64,000 nt of DNA from Peribacillus sp044761985 (GCF_044761985.1 NZ_JBIWDK010000003.1:124001-188000); one strand, 5' to 3'; positions 25,207 through 34,265 are shown, counted from the stretch's first letter. Translations and numbers: made by a program. The notes: generated from the letters alone by a model not told the origin.

Positions 25207-26463
25207 ATGGCATATAAAGAATTATGGACACCGGTCAGGACCATCATGACTCCAGGGCCCGTGGAAGTGGACCCCCGGGTTTTACGGGCGATGAGCACTC
25301 CGATTTTAGGGCAGTTTGATCCTGCCTTTACGAATATTATGAATGAAGTAATGGAAATGCTTCGTCTCGTATTCCAGACGAACAATCACTGGGCTTTTCC
25401 AATCGACGGGACATCCCGATCCGGAAATGAAGCGATACTATGCAGCATTATTGAGCCTGGCGATAAGGTCCTGGTTCCGATTTTTGGGCGGTTCGGTCAT
25501 TTGCTGGTTGAAATTTGTGAGCGATATGGTGCGGAAGTGCATACGATCGAATGTCCGTGGGGGGAGGTTTTTGATCCAGCGGATGTCATTGCGGAAATCA
25601 AGAAAATATCCCCGAAAATAACGGCAATTGTTCACGGGGAAACGTCCACAGGATGCATGCAGCCGTTAGCGGAAATCGGTAAGGCCTGTCGGGAGCAAGA
25701 TGTTTTGCTTGTGGTCGATGCGGTTGCGTCGATTGGAGGAACGGATGTAAAGGTGGATGAATGGTATATTGATGGGTTGATAGGTGGTACGCAAAAATGC
25801 CTGTCCGTTCCTTCGGGTATGGCGCCAATCACATATAATGAAAGAATTGAAAAGATCATTCAGTCCCGTAAAAAGGTGGAACGGGGGATTGAAACAGAAG
25901 AAGATCGTCAACGTATTTCTAGCCATCGTCCCATTCCCTCCAATTATTTCGATTTGGGCATGCTGCAGGATTATTGGGGACCACGTCGTTTGAACCATCA
26001 TACAGAAGCAACTTCGATGATTTATGCATTACGTGAAGGACTACGCCTTGTGCTCGAAGAAGGATTGGAACAGCGATTTGCCCGCCATAGGCATCATGAG
26101 TCCGCACTTGTTGCTGGCATCAAGGCGATGGGGCTTACGTTATTTGGGGATGGGAAAAATAAATTACCATGCGTAACTTGTGTTGAAATTCCAGAAGGGG
26201 TGGATGGAGAGCAAGTCCGGTCGATGCTATTGAATGAATTTAGTATCGAAATCGCATCCTCGTTCGGTCCCCTTCACGGGAAGATTTGGAGAATTGGAAC
26301 AATGGGATTCAGTTGTCGGAAAGAGAATATTCTCTTTGTGCTGGCTTCTTTGGAAGCGGTCCTTTTACGCCAAGGGTTCGAGGTGAATCGGGGGGGAGCT
26401 TTGCAGGCTGCACTCGACATATACGTAGGGGAATCGGGAAAACGGATCGGAGTGAAATCATAA
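25207..26463 (+). CDS. pucG: (S)-ureidoglycine-glyoxylate aminotransferase
   Basis: The 418-residue PLP enzyme is a class V aminotransferase. It shows TPGPVEVDPRVLRAMSTP at the start, the substrate loop DGTSRSGNEA, the PLP-contacting VDAVASIGGTDV and the Schiff-base lysine in IGGTQKCLSVPSG. Length matches B. subtilis PucG (416), which transfers the amino group of ureidoglycine to glyoxylate giving glycine and oxalurate. It follows allC by 14 bases and precedes allB by about 50, so the three form one unit. Confidence 0.95.
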   Translation: MAYKELWTPVRTIMTPGPVEVDPRVLRAMSTPILGQFDPAFTNIMNEVMEMLRLVFQTNNHWAFPIDGTSRSGNEAILCSIIEPGDKVLVPIFGRFGHLLVEICERYGAEVHTIECPWGEVFDPADVIAEIKKISPKITAIVHGETSTGCMQPLAEIGKACREQDVLLVVDAVASIGGTDVKVDEWYIDGLIGGTQKCLSVPSGMAPITYNERIEKIIQSRKKVERGIETEEDRQRISSHRPIPSNYFDLGMLQDYWGPRRLNHHTEATSMIYALREGLRLVLEEGLEQRFARHRHHESALVAGIKAMGLTLFGDGKNKLPCVTCVEIPEGVDGEQVRSMLLNEFSIEIASSFGPLHGKIWRIGTMGFSCRKENILFVLASLEAVLLRQGFEVNRGGALQAALDIYVGESGKRIGVKS

Positions 26464-26516
26464 CGGGAAGGTGACTTCCTGTATCTTTTGCCAAACGATT
26501 TGAAGGAGTGAACAAG

Positions 26517-27866
26517 ATGTCCACATACGAACTCATTATCCGTAATGGCTACGTGGTATTGCCTGAAGAAGTGAAAAAAGCCGATGTTGCCATCCGGGAT
26601 GGCAGGATTGCCGAGATTGGCAATCTGATCGATGATAAAGGGCTCGAAGAATATGAAGCATCGGAACACTATGTTTTTCCTGGAATGATTGATGTTCATG
26701 TCCATTTCAGTGAGCCGGGACGTGCCCATTGGGAAGGGTTTGAAACCGGTTCGCAGATGATGGCAGCAGGCGGATGCACGACCTATTTTGACATGCCATT
26801 GAATGGGATCCCTTCCACGATTGATCAACTGGCGCTTCTTGAGAAGGCGAAAATCGGTGAAGCGAAGTCGGTTGTCGATTTTGGTTTATGGGGTGGTTTG
26901 GTACCCGGAAATATAGATGAATTGGAAGGGCTAGCTAAATCAGGGGTCATTGGTTTTAAGGCCTTTCTTTCTGCGACGGGCAATGATGAGTTTGAACGGG
27001 CGGATGATTTAACTCTGCTTCATGGTATGCGGGAAATCGCCAAGTTGGATAAGATTTTGGCACTACATGCCGAAAGTGATTCAATTACTCGCTGGTTGAA
27101 GCAAGGGAAAGAGGAGCAAGGATTATACAGCGCTGACGACTATGCGGCGACTCGTCCCGTATTAGCAGAAGCAGAGGCAGTCGAACGAGCCATTACATAT
27201 GCAGAATTGACAGGATGCCGACTGCATTTTGTCCACATCAGCAGTGCATTGGCGATAGAAAAGATAGAACGGGCCAAGCGACGTGGCCTGGATGTAACGG
27301 TCGAAACCTGTCCTCACTATCTACTATTCAATCAAGCTACACTCATCGAGAAAGGGTCGGTAGCAAAATGCGCACCTCCACTCCGTGAGAGGGACGAACA
27401 GGAAAAGTTAATTGCTTTATTAATAGAAGGAAGGTTTGACATGATTTCATCAGATCACTCCCCAAGTCCTTATGAAATGAAGGATCCTGCGGTGCATAAC
27501 CTGTTCGAGGCATGGGGTGGAATAAGTGGCGGGCAGTTTTCCTTACTATCGATGATCGAACTGGCCATTACATACGATATTCCTTTATCGAAAGTGGCTG
27601 ATTGGATAGCGGCAGCACCTGCTGAGCGATTTGGACTTTCTTCAAGGAAGGGACAAATCAAGGAAGGAATGGATGCGGATCTTGCTGTTATTTCCCTGAG
27701 TCAAAACTATACAGTCAGTAGGGACAATTTTTATGCCAAGCATAAGCAAAGTGTCTATATGGGCCACACCTTCCCCTGTCAAATAACCGCCACCTTCAAC
27801 AAGGGAAAGCTAGTCTATGATAAGGGCGAAATCAGGAAACAGGCGCGGGGAACGTGGCTAAAATAG
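26517..27866 (+). CDS. allB: Allantoinase
   Basis: The 449-residue amidohydrolase opens allantoin to allantoate. Metal site residues are visible in IDVHVHFSEPG (HxH), the Lys in GFKAFLSATGND that becomes carbamylated, the His in LHAESD and HFVHISS, and the Asp in ISSDHSPSP. The ATG at 26517 follows AAGGAG by eight bases; the GTG at 26508 overlaps this site and is rejected. It is the last gene of the allC-pucG-allB run and is followed by a strong terminator. Confidence 0.95.
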   Translation: MSTYELIIRNGYVVLPEEVKKADVAIRDGRIAEIGNLIDDKGLEEYEASEHYVFPGMIDVHVHFSEPGRAHWEGFETGSQMMAAGGCTTYFDMPLNGIPSTIDQLALLEKAKIGEAKSVVDFGLWGGLVPGNIDELEGLAKSGVIGFKAFLSATGNDEFERADDLTLLHGMREIAKLDKILALHAESDSITRWLKQGKEEQGLYSADDYAATRPVLAEAEAVERAITYAELTGCRLHFVHISSALAIEKIERAKRRGLDVTVETCPHYLLFNQATLIEKGSVAKCAPPLRERDEQEKLIALLIEGRFDMISSDHSPSPYEMKDPAVHNLFEAWGGISGGQFSLLSMIELAITYDIPLSKVADWIAAAPAERFGLSSRKGQIKEGMDADLAVISLSQNYTVSRDNFYAKHKQSVYMGHTFPCQITATFNKGKLVYDKGEIRKQARGTWLK

Positions 27867-27913
27867 TAGGGAAATCGAATTGCACATCTAATATTACAAT
27901 ATTATATGAAGTG

Positions 27914-27961
27914 GAAAGAAGGTGATTCTCCTATATTTAGATCGCCTTCTTTCGTTGTTTT
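27914..27961 (+). terminator. Terminator of the allC-pucG-allB unit
   Basis: A 13-bp stem GAAAGAAGGTGAT / ATCGCCTTCTTTC with one G-T pair, followed by GTTGTTTTT. Confidence 0.85.
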
Positions 27962-28183
27962 TGCGGAAAGGGTGAAATGAAAAATCTATATAGTGTAGAC
28001 TAGTATAGGTATAAGTAGCGATGAATGCAGGGAAGAGACTATCCTCCAACGGTACTAGAAAAATATCCCGGTAATAAAACGTTGACTCTTTATGAACCGT
28101 TGTTATAGGATTACGGTATGAAAAAATGTGTAATAGGTATAAAATCCACACGATAGATACCGGTAACTGTCCTTTTAGCAAAC

Positions 28184-28220
28184 AAAGGGTGCCCGTGAAC
28201 AGCGGGGGCATCCTTTTTTA
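28184..28220 (+). terminator. Terminator or attenuator upstream of dedA
   Basis: An 11-bp stem AAAGGGTGCCC / GGGCATCCTTT followed by a T run, ending 30 bases before the dedA start codon. Confidence 0.75.
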
Positions 28221-28250
28221 TATGTAATTGTCAGAAAGGGGGAAACCTCT

Positions 28251-28844
28251 ATGGAATCTTTGATCATGGATATGATCGAAGCGTTTAAATCTTTATCTTA
28301 TTTCGGGGTGTTGCTTGCGTTAACATTTGAATTCATCCCAGCTGAAGTCGTTCTGCCGCTTGCCGGCTATTGGGTATATCAAGGTGAATGGAATTTAGTC
28401 TTGACGATACTGGCTGGTTCAATTGGTGGGGTAACGGGTCCATTGACACTTTACGCCCTAGGAAAGTATGGGGGAAGGCCGCTAGTAATGAAGTTTGGGA
28501 AGTACTTCTTGGTGAAAGAGGAACAGCTGAACAAGGCTGAGTACTTCTTCGATAAGTATGGAGCGGGAATTGCATTTTTCGGAAGATTTGTTCCCGGAAT
28601 CCGTACGGCCATTTCATTACCTTGTGGTATTTTGAAAATGAATATCTGGAAATTCATGCTTTATACATACTTGGCGATGCTTCCTGTGACCACGATATAT
28701 GTGTATCTAGGGTATAAGTTAGGGCCACAATGGGAACAGGCTGGAGCGATTTTTGCGCAATATGCGAACTTCTTGCTCATCCCAATCGTCTTGATTGTCA
28801 TTTGGTTGTTCTTCAAAGCAAAGAAAAGAAAAGCGAAACAATAA
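28251..28844 (+). CDS. DedA family membrane protein
   Basis: The 197-residue protein is a DedA/VTT-domain membrane protein: a re-entrant acidic motif FEFIPAEVVLPLAGYW, the GRFVPGIRTAISLPCGILKM motif with two conserved Arg residues, and a basic C-terminal tail. DedA proteins take part in lipid carrier flipping and membrane homeostasis, including undecaprenyl phosphate recycling. AAAGGGGG precedes the ATG. A paralogue lies at 59871. A candidate attenuator lies just upstream. Confidence 0.9.
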   Translation: MESLIMDMIEAFKSLSYFGVLLALTFEFIPAEVVLPLAGYWVYQGEWNLVLTILAGSIGGVTGPLTLYALGKYGGRPLVMKFGKYFLVKEEQLNKAEYFFDKYGAGIAFFGRFVPGIRTAISLPCGILKMNIWKFMLYTYLAMLPVTTIYVYLGYKLGPQWEQAGAIFAQYANFLLIPIVLIVIWLFFKAKKRKAKQ

Positions 28845-28849
28845 CAAAG

Positions 28850-28877
28850 AAGGCGCCGTTTCAGGCGCCTTGTTTTT
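28850..28877 (+). terminator. Terminator of dedA
   Basis: A GC-rich stem AAGGCGCC / GGCGCCTT with a 6-nt loop, followed by GTTTTTA. Confidence 0.85.
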
Positions 28878-28887
28878 ATTTAACTTG

Positions 28888-29082
28888 TTAGCAGCATCCG
28901 CCGTAGCCGCCGCCATAGCCGCCACCATAGCCGCCGCCATAGCCGCCGCCGAAGCCCCAGCTACAACCAATGATGACTAGTAGGATAAACAGTACGATTA
29001 ATAAGGCAAAGCCGTTATCGAAACCGCCACCGCATCCATCGTTACAACTTTCGTTACATCCATTATGATTATGACCACCCAT
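28888..29082 (-). CDS. YjcZ-like small sporulation/membrane peptide with GGGY repeats
   Basis: This 64-residue peptide has a His/Asn/Cys-rich start (GGHNHNGCNESCNDGC), the YjcZ-type core GFALLIVLFILLVIIGCSW as a single membrane helix, and a C-terminal run of four GGGY units ending in CC. The repeats arise from a 12-base tandem repeat at about 28892-28943. AGGAGG precedes the ATG. YjcZ family peptides are tiny Bacillus membrane proteins linked to sporulation; the glycine-tyrosine tail with terminal cysteines is an extension of the usual form. Confidence 0.8.
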   Translation of the reverse strand: MGGHNHNGCNESCNDGCGGGFDNGFALLIVLFILLVIIGCSWGFGGGYGGGYGGGYGGGYGGCC

Positions 29083-29292
29083 TAAATTTCCTCCTCATAA
29101 CATTTGTGATTTACATACCTAGCAAAACATCTTTACTGGGAATACTCCATACTATGTATTCTAGGCCGAAGTGTTTGCTTATTCATTAAAAATGGGCGTG
29201 GGTAGACAGGGGGAGATGAGCCCGAATAATTTTTCCTGGATTTTAAAGATGTTATAATATACCACATATATAGAAGGGGGCTGGTCTTCTCC

Positions 29293-30036
29293 GTGAAAGT
29301 TGCGATTATGACAGATATACATGGCAATGCTTCGGCATTGAAAGCCGTTCTTAAGGAAATTGATGAAAGAAATGAAGTGGAGCGAATCTATTGTTTGGGG
29401 GATATGATCGCAATAGGACCCGATACCAATGACGTCTTGGATTTGTTATTTTCGAGAGATGACCTAACGATGATCAGTGGAAATCATGATGAAGCCGTAT
29501 TGGCCATTGTTAAAGGGGAGGAACATCCAACGGGACATGTCCATGTTAAAGAGCACCATGAATGGATTGCGAAAAGGATGGACCTCCTATTCGTGCCGCT
29601 CCTGGAAAAACTGCCTCGCACCCTGGAGGTTCCGGTTCATGACCGCACTCTTTTCTTCACCCATTATCATATGGAAAAGGAAAAGGGGAATGCACACATC
29701 AGTGAAAATCCCTTCAGCAAGATCGTTGAACCCAATTTAGCTAACTTGGAGGCCCTTTTTAGAAATCGGTCAGAAGATTTGATAGGATTTGGGCATCATC
29801 ATCCTCTTCATCACTTTCAAAACGACCAAACGATTTTCCTGAATCCCGGATCGCTTGGGTGCAATAGTGAACCAATTGCACGGTATGCCGTGGTTACCAT
29901 CGAGGACAACGGCATTCAGGTTCATCTGGGAAATGCGTCGTATGATAATGCTGCCTTTCTTTCGTCCTACAAAAAGTTACAGGTCCCGGAGCATGAATTC
30001 ATTATACGTGCCTTTCATGGAAATCAGATGATATAG
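29293..30036 (+). CDS. Metallophosphoesterase (calcineurin-like, YfcE/MJ0936 type)
   Basis: The 247-residue cytoplasmic protein has the dimetal phosphoesterase motifs: TDIHGNASAL near the N terminus, CLGDMIAIGP, SGNHDEAV, then FFTHYHM and a C-terminal GFGHHHPLHHF and NPGSLGCN. These bind two metals and hydrolyse phosphomono- or diesters. Start codon is GTG 29293 after AGAAGGGGG. A good -10 box (TATAAT) is near 29253. The substrate is unknown. Confidence 0.87.
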   Translation: MKVAIMTDIHGNASALKAVLKEIDERNEVERIYCLGDMIAIGPDTNDVLDLLFSRDDLTMISGNHDEAVLAIVKGEEHPTGHVHVKEHHEWIAKRMDLLFVPLLEKLPRTLEVPVHDRTLFFTHYHMEKEKGNAHISENPFSKIVEPNLANLEALFRNRSEDLIGFGHHHPLHHFQNDQTIFLNPGSLGCNSEPIARYAVVTIEDNGIQVHLGNASYDNAAFLSSYKKLQVPEHEFIIRAFHGNQMI

Positions 30037-30108
30037 ATTCAAGCATAAAACATCTTCCTGAGGATATGATAAAAGTCAAACTGTTACATATTCGAGGAGG
30101 AGAGTCCC

Positions 30109-30246
30109 ATGAAGGATTCGGAACAGAACCGTCATCTTCAAGATCCCGAAAATGCAGAGCAGCAACATAGCCTCGTCTGCAATGATGAATTATTCAATAA
30201 GGACCTGCGTGCGATCGTCGATGATACCATGCAAAATGAAGGATAG
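30109..30246 (+). CDS. Small acidic hypothetical protein, 45 aa
   Basis: A short frame of 45 codons starts with ATG eight bases after GAGGAGG, an excellent ribosome binding site. The product is hydrophilic (MKDSEQNRHLQDPENAEQQ at the start, AIVDDTMQNEG at the end) with one cysteine and no membrane segment. It lies between the phosphoesterase and the CDF exporter genes. I do not recognise a family. Confidence 0.6.
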   Translation: MKDSEQNRHLQDPENAEQQHSLVCNDELFNKDLRAIVDDTMQNEG

Positions 30247-30397
30247 CTTGTTAGGACACTGTAGGACATCGCCTGCAGTGTTTATTTTTGCCCTCCCGTA
30301 CCTTTTACGCTTTAAATGGGTAAGTCAATCATTTGAAACCATTCTGAAATTATCCCATACTATATATAAGGTTATAGATACGAGAGGAGGGGAAATC

Positions 30398-31321
30398 ATG
30401 GGACATCATGAGGGTCACTCCCATGACCACGGACACCACCATCATCATTCAGATAATAAAAAAGCTCTGCTGGCGTCGTTTGTGCTGATCTCGACATTCA
30501 TGGTAATCGAAGTGATTGGAGGGTTCATGACGAATAGTCTGGCCTTGCTATCGGATGCAGGGCATATGCTGAGCGATGCAGCGGCTTTGGGGCTCAGTTA
30601 TGCAGCGATTAGGCTAGGCGAGCGAAAGGCGACCCAATCCAATTCCTTTGGATACAAGCGTTTCGAAATCATTGCCGCCTGTTTAAATGGTTTGACGTTA
30701 ATCGTAATCTCGGTATTCATTTTCGTAGAGGCGATTCGGAGGTTTGTAGATCCGCCTGAGGTTCAAAGTTTGGGAATGCTAATGATTTCAATCATTGGCT
30801 TGTTTGTGAATATCATTGCCGCATGGATTCTAATGAGTGGCGATAAAGAAGAGAACCTGAATGTACGGAGTGCTTTCTTACATGTAATCGGCGATATGCT
30901 CGGTTCAGTGGGCGCCATTGTGGCAGCACTATTGATTTACTTTTTCGATTGGGGAATGGCGGACCCCATCGCGAGTATGATTGTCGCAATTCTAATAGTT
31001 ATAAGTGGGTATAGAGTGGTGCGCGATTCTTTCCATATTCTAATGGAAGGCACACCAGAACGAATCGACATGGAAGAAGTGAAAGAGAATTTGAAGGAAT
31101 TGCCGCATGTATCGGATGTCCATGACCTCCATATCTGGACGATTACCTCCGGATTTCTCTCGTTAAGCTGTCATGTCGTCATTGATGCTGGTGGAGACCA
31201 CGATTCAACCCTTGCTGTTGCCCAAAAACTGCTTCATGACCGACATGGGATTGAACATAGCACGATCCAAGTGGAAAAACAGGATGTGGGGTGCCCGAAC
31301 CCGCATGAGACATGTAATTGA
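30398..31321 (+). CDS. czcD: Cation diffusion facilitator, zinc type (CzcD-like)
   Basis: The 307-residue exporter has a His-rich N terminus (HHEGHSHDHGHHHHH), six membrane segments and two HxxxD metal sites (SDAGHMLSDAAAL and LHVIGDMLGSVGA), the HDHD signature of zinc/cobalt/cadmium CDF proteins. A cytoplasmic C-terminal domain follows (PHVSDVHDLHIW). ATG 30398 is chosen because AGGAGGGG lies upstream; the frame runs on to 30152 but that part overlaps the small gene in another frame and has no export-family sequence. Regulation was not identified; no CzrA-type operator was seen. Confidence 0.92.
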   Translation: MGHHEGHSHDHGHHHHHSDNKKALLASFVLISTFMVIEVIGGFMTNSLALLSDAGHMLSDAAALGLSYAAIRLGERKATQSNSFGYKRFEIIAACLNGLTLIVISVFIFVEAIRRFVDPPEVQSLGMLMISIIGLFVNIIAAWILMSGDKEENLNVRSAFLHVIGDMLGSVGAIVAALLIYFFDWGMADPIASMIVAILIVISGYRVVRDSFHILMEGTPERIDMEEVKENLKELPHVSDVHDLHIWTITSGFLSLSCHVVIDAGGDHDSTLAVAQKLLHDRHGIEHSTIQVEKQDVGCPNPHETCN

Positions 31322-31324
31322 AAC

Positions 31325-31357
31325 AAGGCCGGCTCATCGATGAAGCCGGCTTTTTTG
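31325..31357 (+). terminator. Terminator of the zinc CDF gene
   Basis: GCCGGC stem with a symmetric TCATCGATGA loop, followed by six T residues. Confidence 0.88.
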
Positions 31358-31529
31358 ATGTGTCGTATTTCGGATGAAACCGAGAAGTGTCCAAAAATGT
31401 CGAGGAATGATTAGATGAACATATTCCTGACACATTAAGGGGATATGATGGGGGATAAAAGACTGATGCACAGTTAGGTTGGATAATGCAATATGATTCA
31501 ACTATAATTTAAGAAGGAGGAATTCCTTT

Positions 31530-32219
31530 ATGAAAAAAATTCTAGTCGTTGAAGATGAAATTGCCATTTCGATGGTGTTGAAAGCATATTTACAGCGTGA
31601 AGGGATGGAAGTCGTACAAGTTTTCGATGGACTCAAGGCTATTCCGACCTTCGAAGAAACGAACCCTGATCTGGTTCTACTTGATGTGATGCTGCCTGGT
31701 AAAGAGGGCTGGGACATCTTGAAAGAAATCAGGGAGAAGGATATGTGTCCTGTGATCATGCTGACGGCATTGAATGATGTGGATTACCGCCTATCCGGCT
31801 TTAAGTCGGGAGCGGATGATTATATTTCCAAGCCCTTTGTGGCGGAAGAAGTGATGGCCCGGGTGCATGCCGTTTTAAGGAGGAGCTCGACACCTGTAGT
31901 CGAAGAAAAACATGTACATCAATTTGGCAGCTTGTCCATTGATAACAAGGCCTATGCGGTGCACTTAAAAGGGGAGGAAATCAGCTTGACGCCCCGTGAT
32001 TTGTCATTACTCATTTTTTTCGCAAAGCACCCCAATCATATTTTCACGAGAGAGCAACTCCTCGATCAGGTGTGGGGCATAGACTATGACGGAAGTGACC
32101 GTGCCGTGGATTTGGCCATCAAACGAATCAGGAAAGCCCTCGATGCCTGGCCATCATCTGAAGGGGAGATTAAAACGTTGCGTGGATTGGGGTATCAATT
32201 GAGTGTCTATGAAAACTAG
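31530..32219 (+). CDS. OmpR/PhoB family response regulator
   Basis: The 229-residue protein has a receiver domain (phospho-acceptor Asp in LVLLDVMLPG, about residue 51; Lys in YISKPF) and a C-terminal winged helix (about 130-225, LTPRDLSLLIFFAKH, DRAVDLAIKRIRKAL). The downstream kinase gene overlaps its end by 11 bases, so they form one two-component system. AAGGAGGAA lies before the ATG. The stimulus is unknown. A Sigma-A -10 like CTATAATTT is just upstream at 31503-31510. Confidence 0.92.
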   Translation: MKKILVVEDEIAISMVLKAYLQREGMEVVQVFDGLKAIPTFEETNPDLVLLDVMLPGKEGWDILKEIREKDMCPVIMLTALNDVDYRLSGFKSGADDYISKPFVAEEVMARVHAVLRRSSTPVVEEKHVHQFGSLSIDNKAYAVHLKGEEISLTPRDLSLLIFFAKHPNHIFTREQLLDQVWGIDYDGSDRAVDLAIKRIRKALDAWPSSEGEIKTLRGLGYQLSVYEN

Positions 32220-33636
32220 GAAACGGACTACCTTGCAGCTCTATTGGACAAAAAGATATGTATTGACGTTGATTTCGGGCTTATTGTTATTATCTGTCTT
32301 TTCCTTATGGTGGATGGAAAAAACGGCCCTGGAATATAGGCTGAGCCTTCTTAAGTATTTAGCGGATGAAACGTCCGACCGGGCAATGAAGGAGAATGGC
32401 CAAATTGTCGTTGGTCCCATCCTTTCCGAAATCGTGGAAGAAAGGGAAAAAATCCTTCAGCTCAATAAGCAACCGATCATTTATATCGTTGATCCTGATG
32501 GCAGTATCATCTATACGATGCCTCAATTATATCTTAATGAAGATAATAGTAAGCTTCCTCACGCCATCATGGATAGTCAGGAATTGATCCAGAAGGTCAA
32601 GATTTCCGAAAACAAGGTATTTGTCGTCAAGTCGCCGATCACATTTGAAGGCGAGACAAAGGGGTGGGTCGTCATTGCCCAGGAAGAAGGGGCATTGAAG
32701 GAAGTCAACCAGGATCACGGTTTGCTTGCATTCCTGATAGGAGGTTTGCTATGCCTTGGGACGGGCGTCATTTATTTTCTTTCAAGAAAGATATCGAGAC
32801 CCATCCAAGATGTGGCTAACGCTGCTGTCCAAGTGCGGGAAGGCAACTATGATATCCATTTTAAAGAAGAAGAGGAGATACGCGAAGAAGAGATATACGA
32901 ACTCGTGGAATCCTTCAAGGAAATGACAAACCGGTTGAAACTCATGGAGAAATTACGGGCCGAATTGCTTGCTGGTGTCACCCATGACCTGAAAACACCG
33001 GTCACATCCATTAGCGGGTTGATTCAAGCGGTAAGGGATGACGTGGTTACTGGCGAGCAAAGTAAGGAATTTCTTGATATATCCTTGAAGGAAACTCAAC
33101 GCCTACAGGTGATGATCGAGGATTTGCTGGATTATAATGCAATGTCGGCCGGTGCCTTTAAAATTCGATTGGAAAGAGAAAATCTAAATACATTCATTCA
33201 GGAGATCGCTTATCGTTGGCAGATTACCCAGGAGGATCAGAACTTCACCCTGAATGTGCAGGTTCCGGATGAACCGATTCATGGGCAGATTGATTCACTG
33301 CGGATGCAGCAAATTATCATAAATCTGTTGAACAATGCGAAGCATTCCCTGGATGGCAATGGTCAAATCGAGATAGGTCTCTATGATCTGGAAGATTCCC
33401 GAATAGGAATCGACGTGAAGGATAGTGGACGCGGCATTCCGCAACATGAACAACAGTATGTGTTCGAACCCTTTTATCGGGGCGAAAACAAAAAACTGAA
33501 AGTGCGTGGATTAGGATTGGGCCTTCCCTTCAGCAAGATGCTTGCTAAAGCACAAAAGGGAGACCTCGTGTTGAAAGAAAGCAATGAACAGGGGACGATT
33601 TTTACCATTACAGTAGAGAAATCAGCGCGGGTATAA
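32209..33636 (+). CDS. Membrane sensor histidine kinase
   Basis: The 475-residue kinase has one membrane helix near residues 15-35 and another near 175-195 flanking an extracytoplasmic sensor domain, then HAMP (KISRPIQDVANAAVQVREGNYD), HisKA with the phospho-His in GVTHDLKTP, and an ATPase domain (NLLNNAKHSL, DSGRGIPQHE, GLGLGLPFSK). It is coupled to the response regulator upstream. The start could also be GTG 32203. The genes just around give no obvious target; the zinc exporter upstream is a possible one. Confidence 0.9.
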   Translation: MKTRKRTTLQLYWTKRYVLTLISGLLLLSVFSLWWMEKTALEYRLSLLKYLADETSDRAMKENGQIVVGPILSEIVEEREKILQLNKQPIIYIVDPDGSIIYTMPQLYLNEDNSKLPHAIMDSQELIQKVKISENKVFVVKSPITFEGETKGWVVIAQEEGALKEVNQDHGLLAFLIGGLLCLGTGVIYFLSRKISRPIQDVANAAVQVREGNYDIHFKEEEEIREEEIYELVESFKEMTNRLKLMEKLRAELLAGVTHDLKTPVTSISGLIQAVRDDVVTGEQSKEFLDISLKETQRLQVMIEDLLDYNAMSAGAFKIRLERENLNTFIQEIAYRWQITQEDQNFTLNVQVPDEPIHGQIDSLRMQQIIINLLNNAKHSLDGNGQIEIGLYDLEDSRIGIDVKDSGRGIPQHEQQYVFEPFYRGENKKLKVRGLGLGLPFSKMLAKAQKGDLVLKESNEQGTIFTITVEKSARV

Positions 33637-33640
33637 CAAA

Positions 33641-33678
33641 AAAAGGGTTGTCCATTTCTAGTGGACAACCCTTTTGTC
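33641..33678. terminator. Bidirectional terminator between kinase and Spx-like gene
   Basis: A 14-bp perfect stem AAAAGGGTTGTCCA with its complement and a 7-nt loop. Confidence 0.9.
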
Positions 33679-33690
33679 AGGTATAGTTGA

Positions 33691-34086
33691 TTAGGCGAGT
33701 TGGCTGATGGCACGCCACAATTGAATGTGACGGACTTTTCTTGGAAGGAAGCGGCCCATTTCTTCTTCATTATAGCCAGCATGCAAATTCTTATGATCAA
33801 AAATGATCGGGCGACGTAATAAATCTGGATTTGCTTGAATGAGCGTACAAAGGTCGTTAAGTGGGGTATTGTTTATATCGATATTCAAGCTTTTGAATTT
33901 TTTGGAACGGGTTGAGATGATTTCATCTGTACCGCCTTCCGTTTTACGTAAAATCGCTTTGATTTCTTCTATAGATAAAGGTTGAGAATATAAGTTCCGT
34001 TCATTGTAGGAAATTTCATTTTTTTGAAGCCAAGCTTTTGCCTTACGACATGCTAAACTGCTTGGTGTAGTATAAATTGTAACCAT
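33691..34086 (-). CDS. Spx/ArsC family regulator with SxxC instead of CxxC
   Basis: The 131-residue protein has full Spx length and sequence: YTTPSSLACRKAKAWL at the start, LRRPIIFDHKNLHAGYN in the middle and the helix MGRFLPRKVRHIQLWRAI at the end. Spx binds the RNA polymerase alpha C-terminal domain and redirects transcription under thiol stress, sensed by a Cys10-x-x-Cys13 disulfide. Here residue 10 is Ser and only Cys13 remains, so the classical redox switch is absent. It could be a redox-insensitive paralogue or work by a mixed disulfide. The canonical spx is presumably elsewhere. Confidence 0.9.
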   Translation of the reverse strand: MVTIYTTPSSLACRKAKAWLQKNEISYNERNLYSQPLSIEEIKAILRKTEGGTDEIISTRSKKFKSLNIDINNTPLNDLCTLIQANPDLLRRPIIFDHKNLHAGYNEEEMGRFLPRKVRHIQLWRAISQLA

Positions 34087-34265
34087 TAAAATCGACTCCC
34101 TTAAGGTTTCATATTTTTTATAGGTTTTTTTTGGGTTTTTGCTTTTTCGGTTTATGGGTTAAAATTATTTTGTATTTGTTATACTCTTACTTTAACGTTT
34201 GTATGTGTCAGCAATATGTCAAGAAAAATAAACTTAAAAGTTTTTTTGGAAAAGGGAGAATTCGA

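Larger units (their letters stand above)
27867..28250. other. Gap between allB and dedA with two terminators
   Basis: The 384 bases hold the allB terminator (27914-27960) and a second terminator (28184-28220) just before the dedA binding site. The roughly 220 bases between them have no gene but several short complementary words, so an untranslated leader RNA of dedA with an attenuator is possible. It does not match a riboswitch class I know. Confidence 0.5.

Noticed and set aside
27894..28211. 105-codon frame on the minus strand in the allB-dedA gap
   Set aside because: It spans two plus-strand terminators, has no ribosome binding site and its product resembles no protein family.
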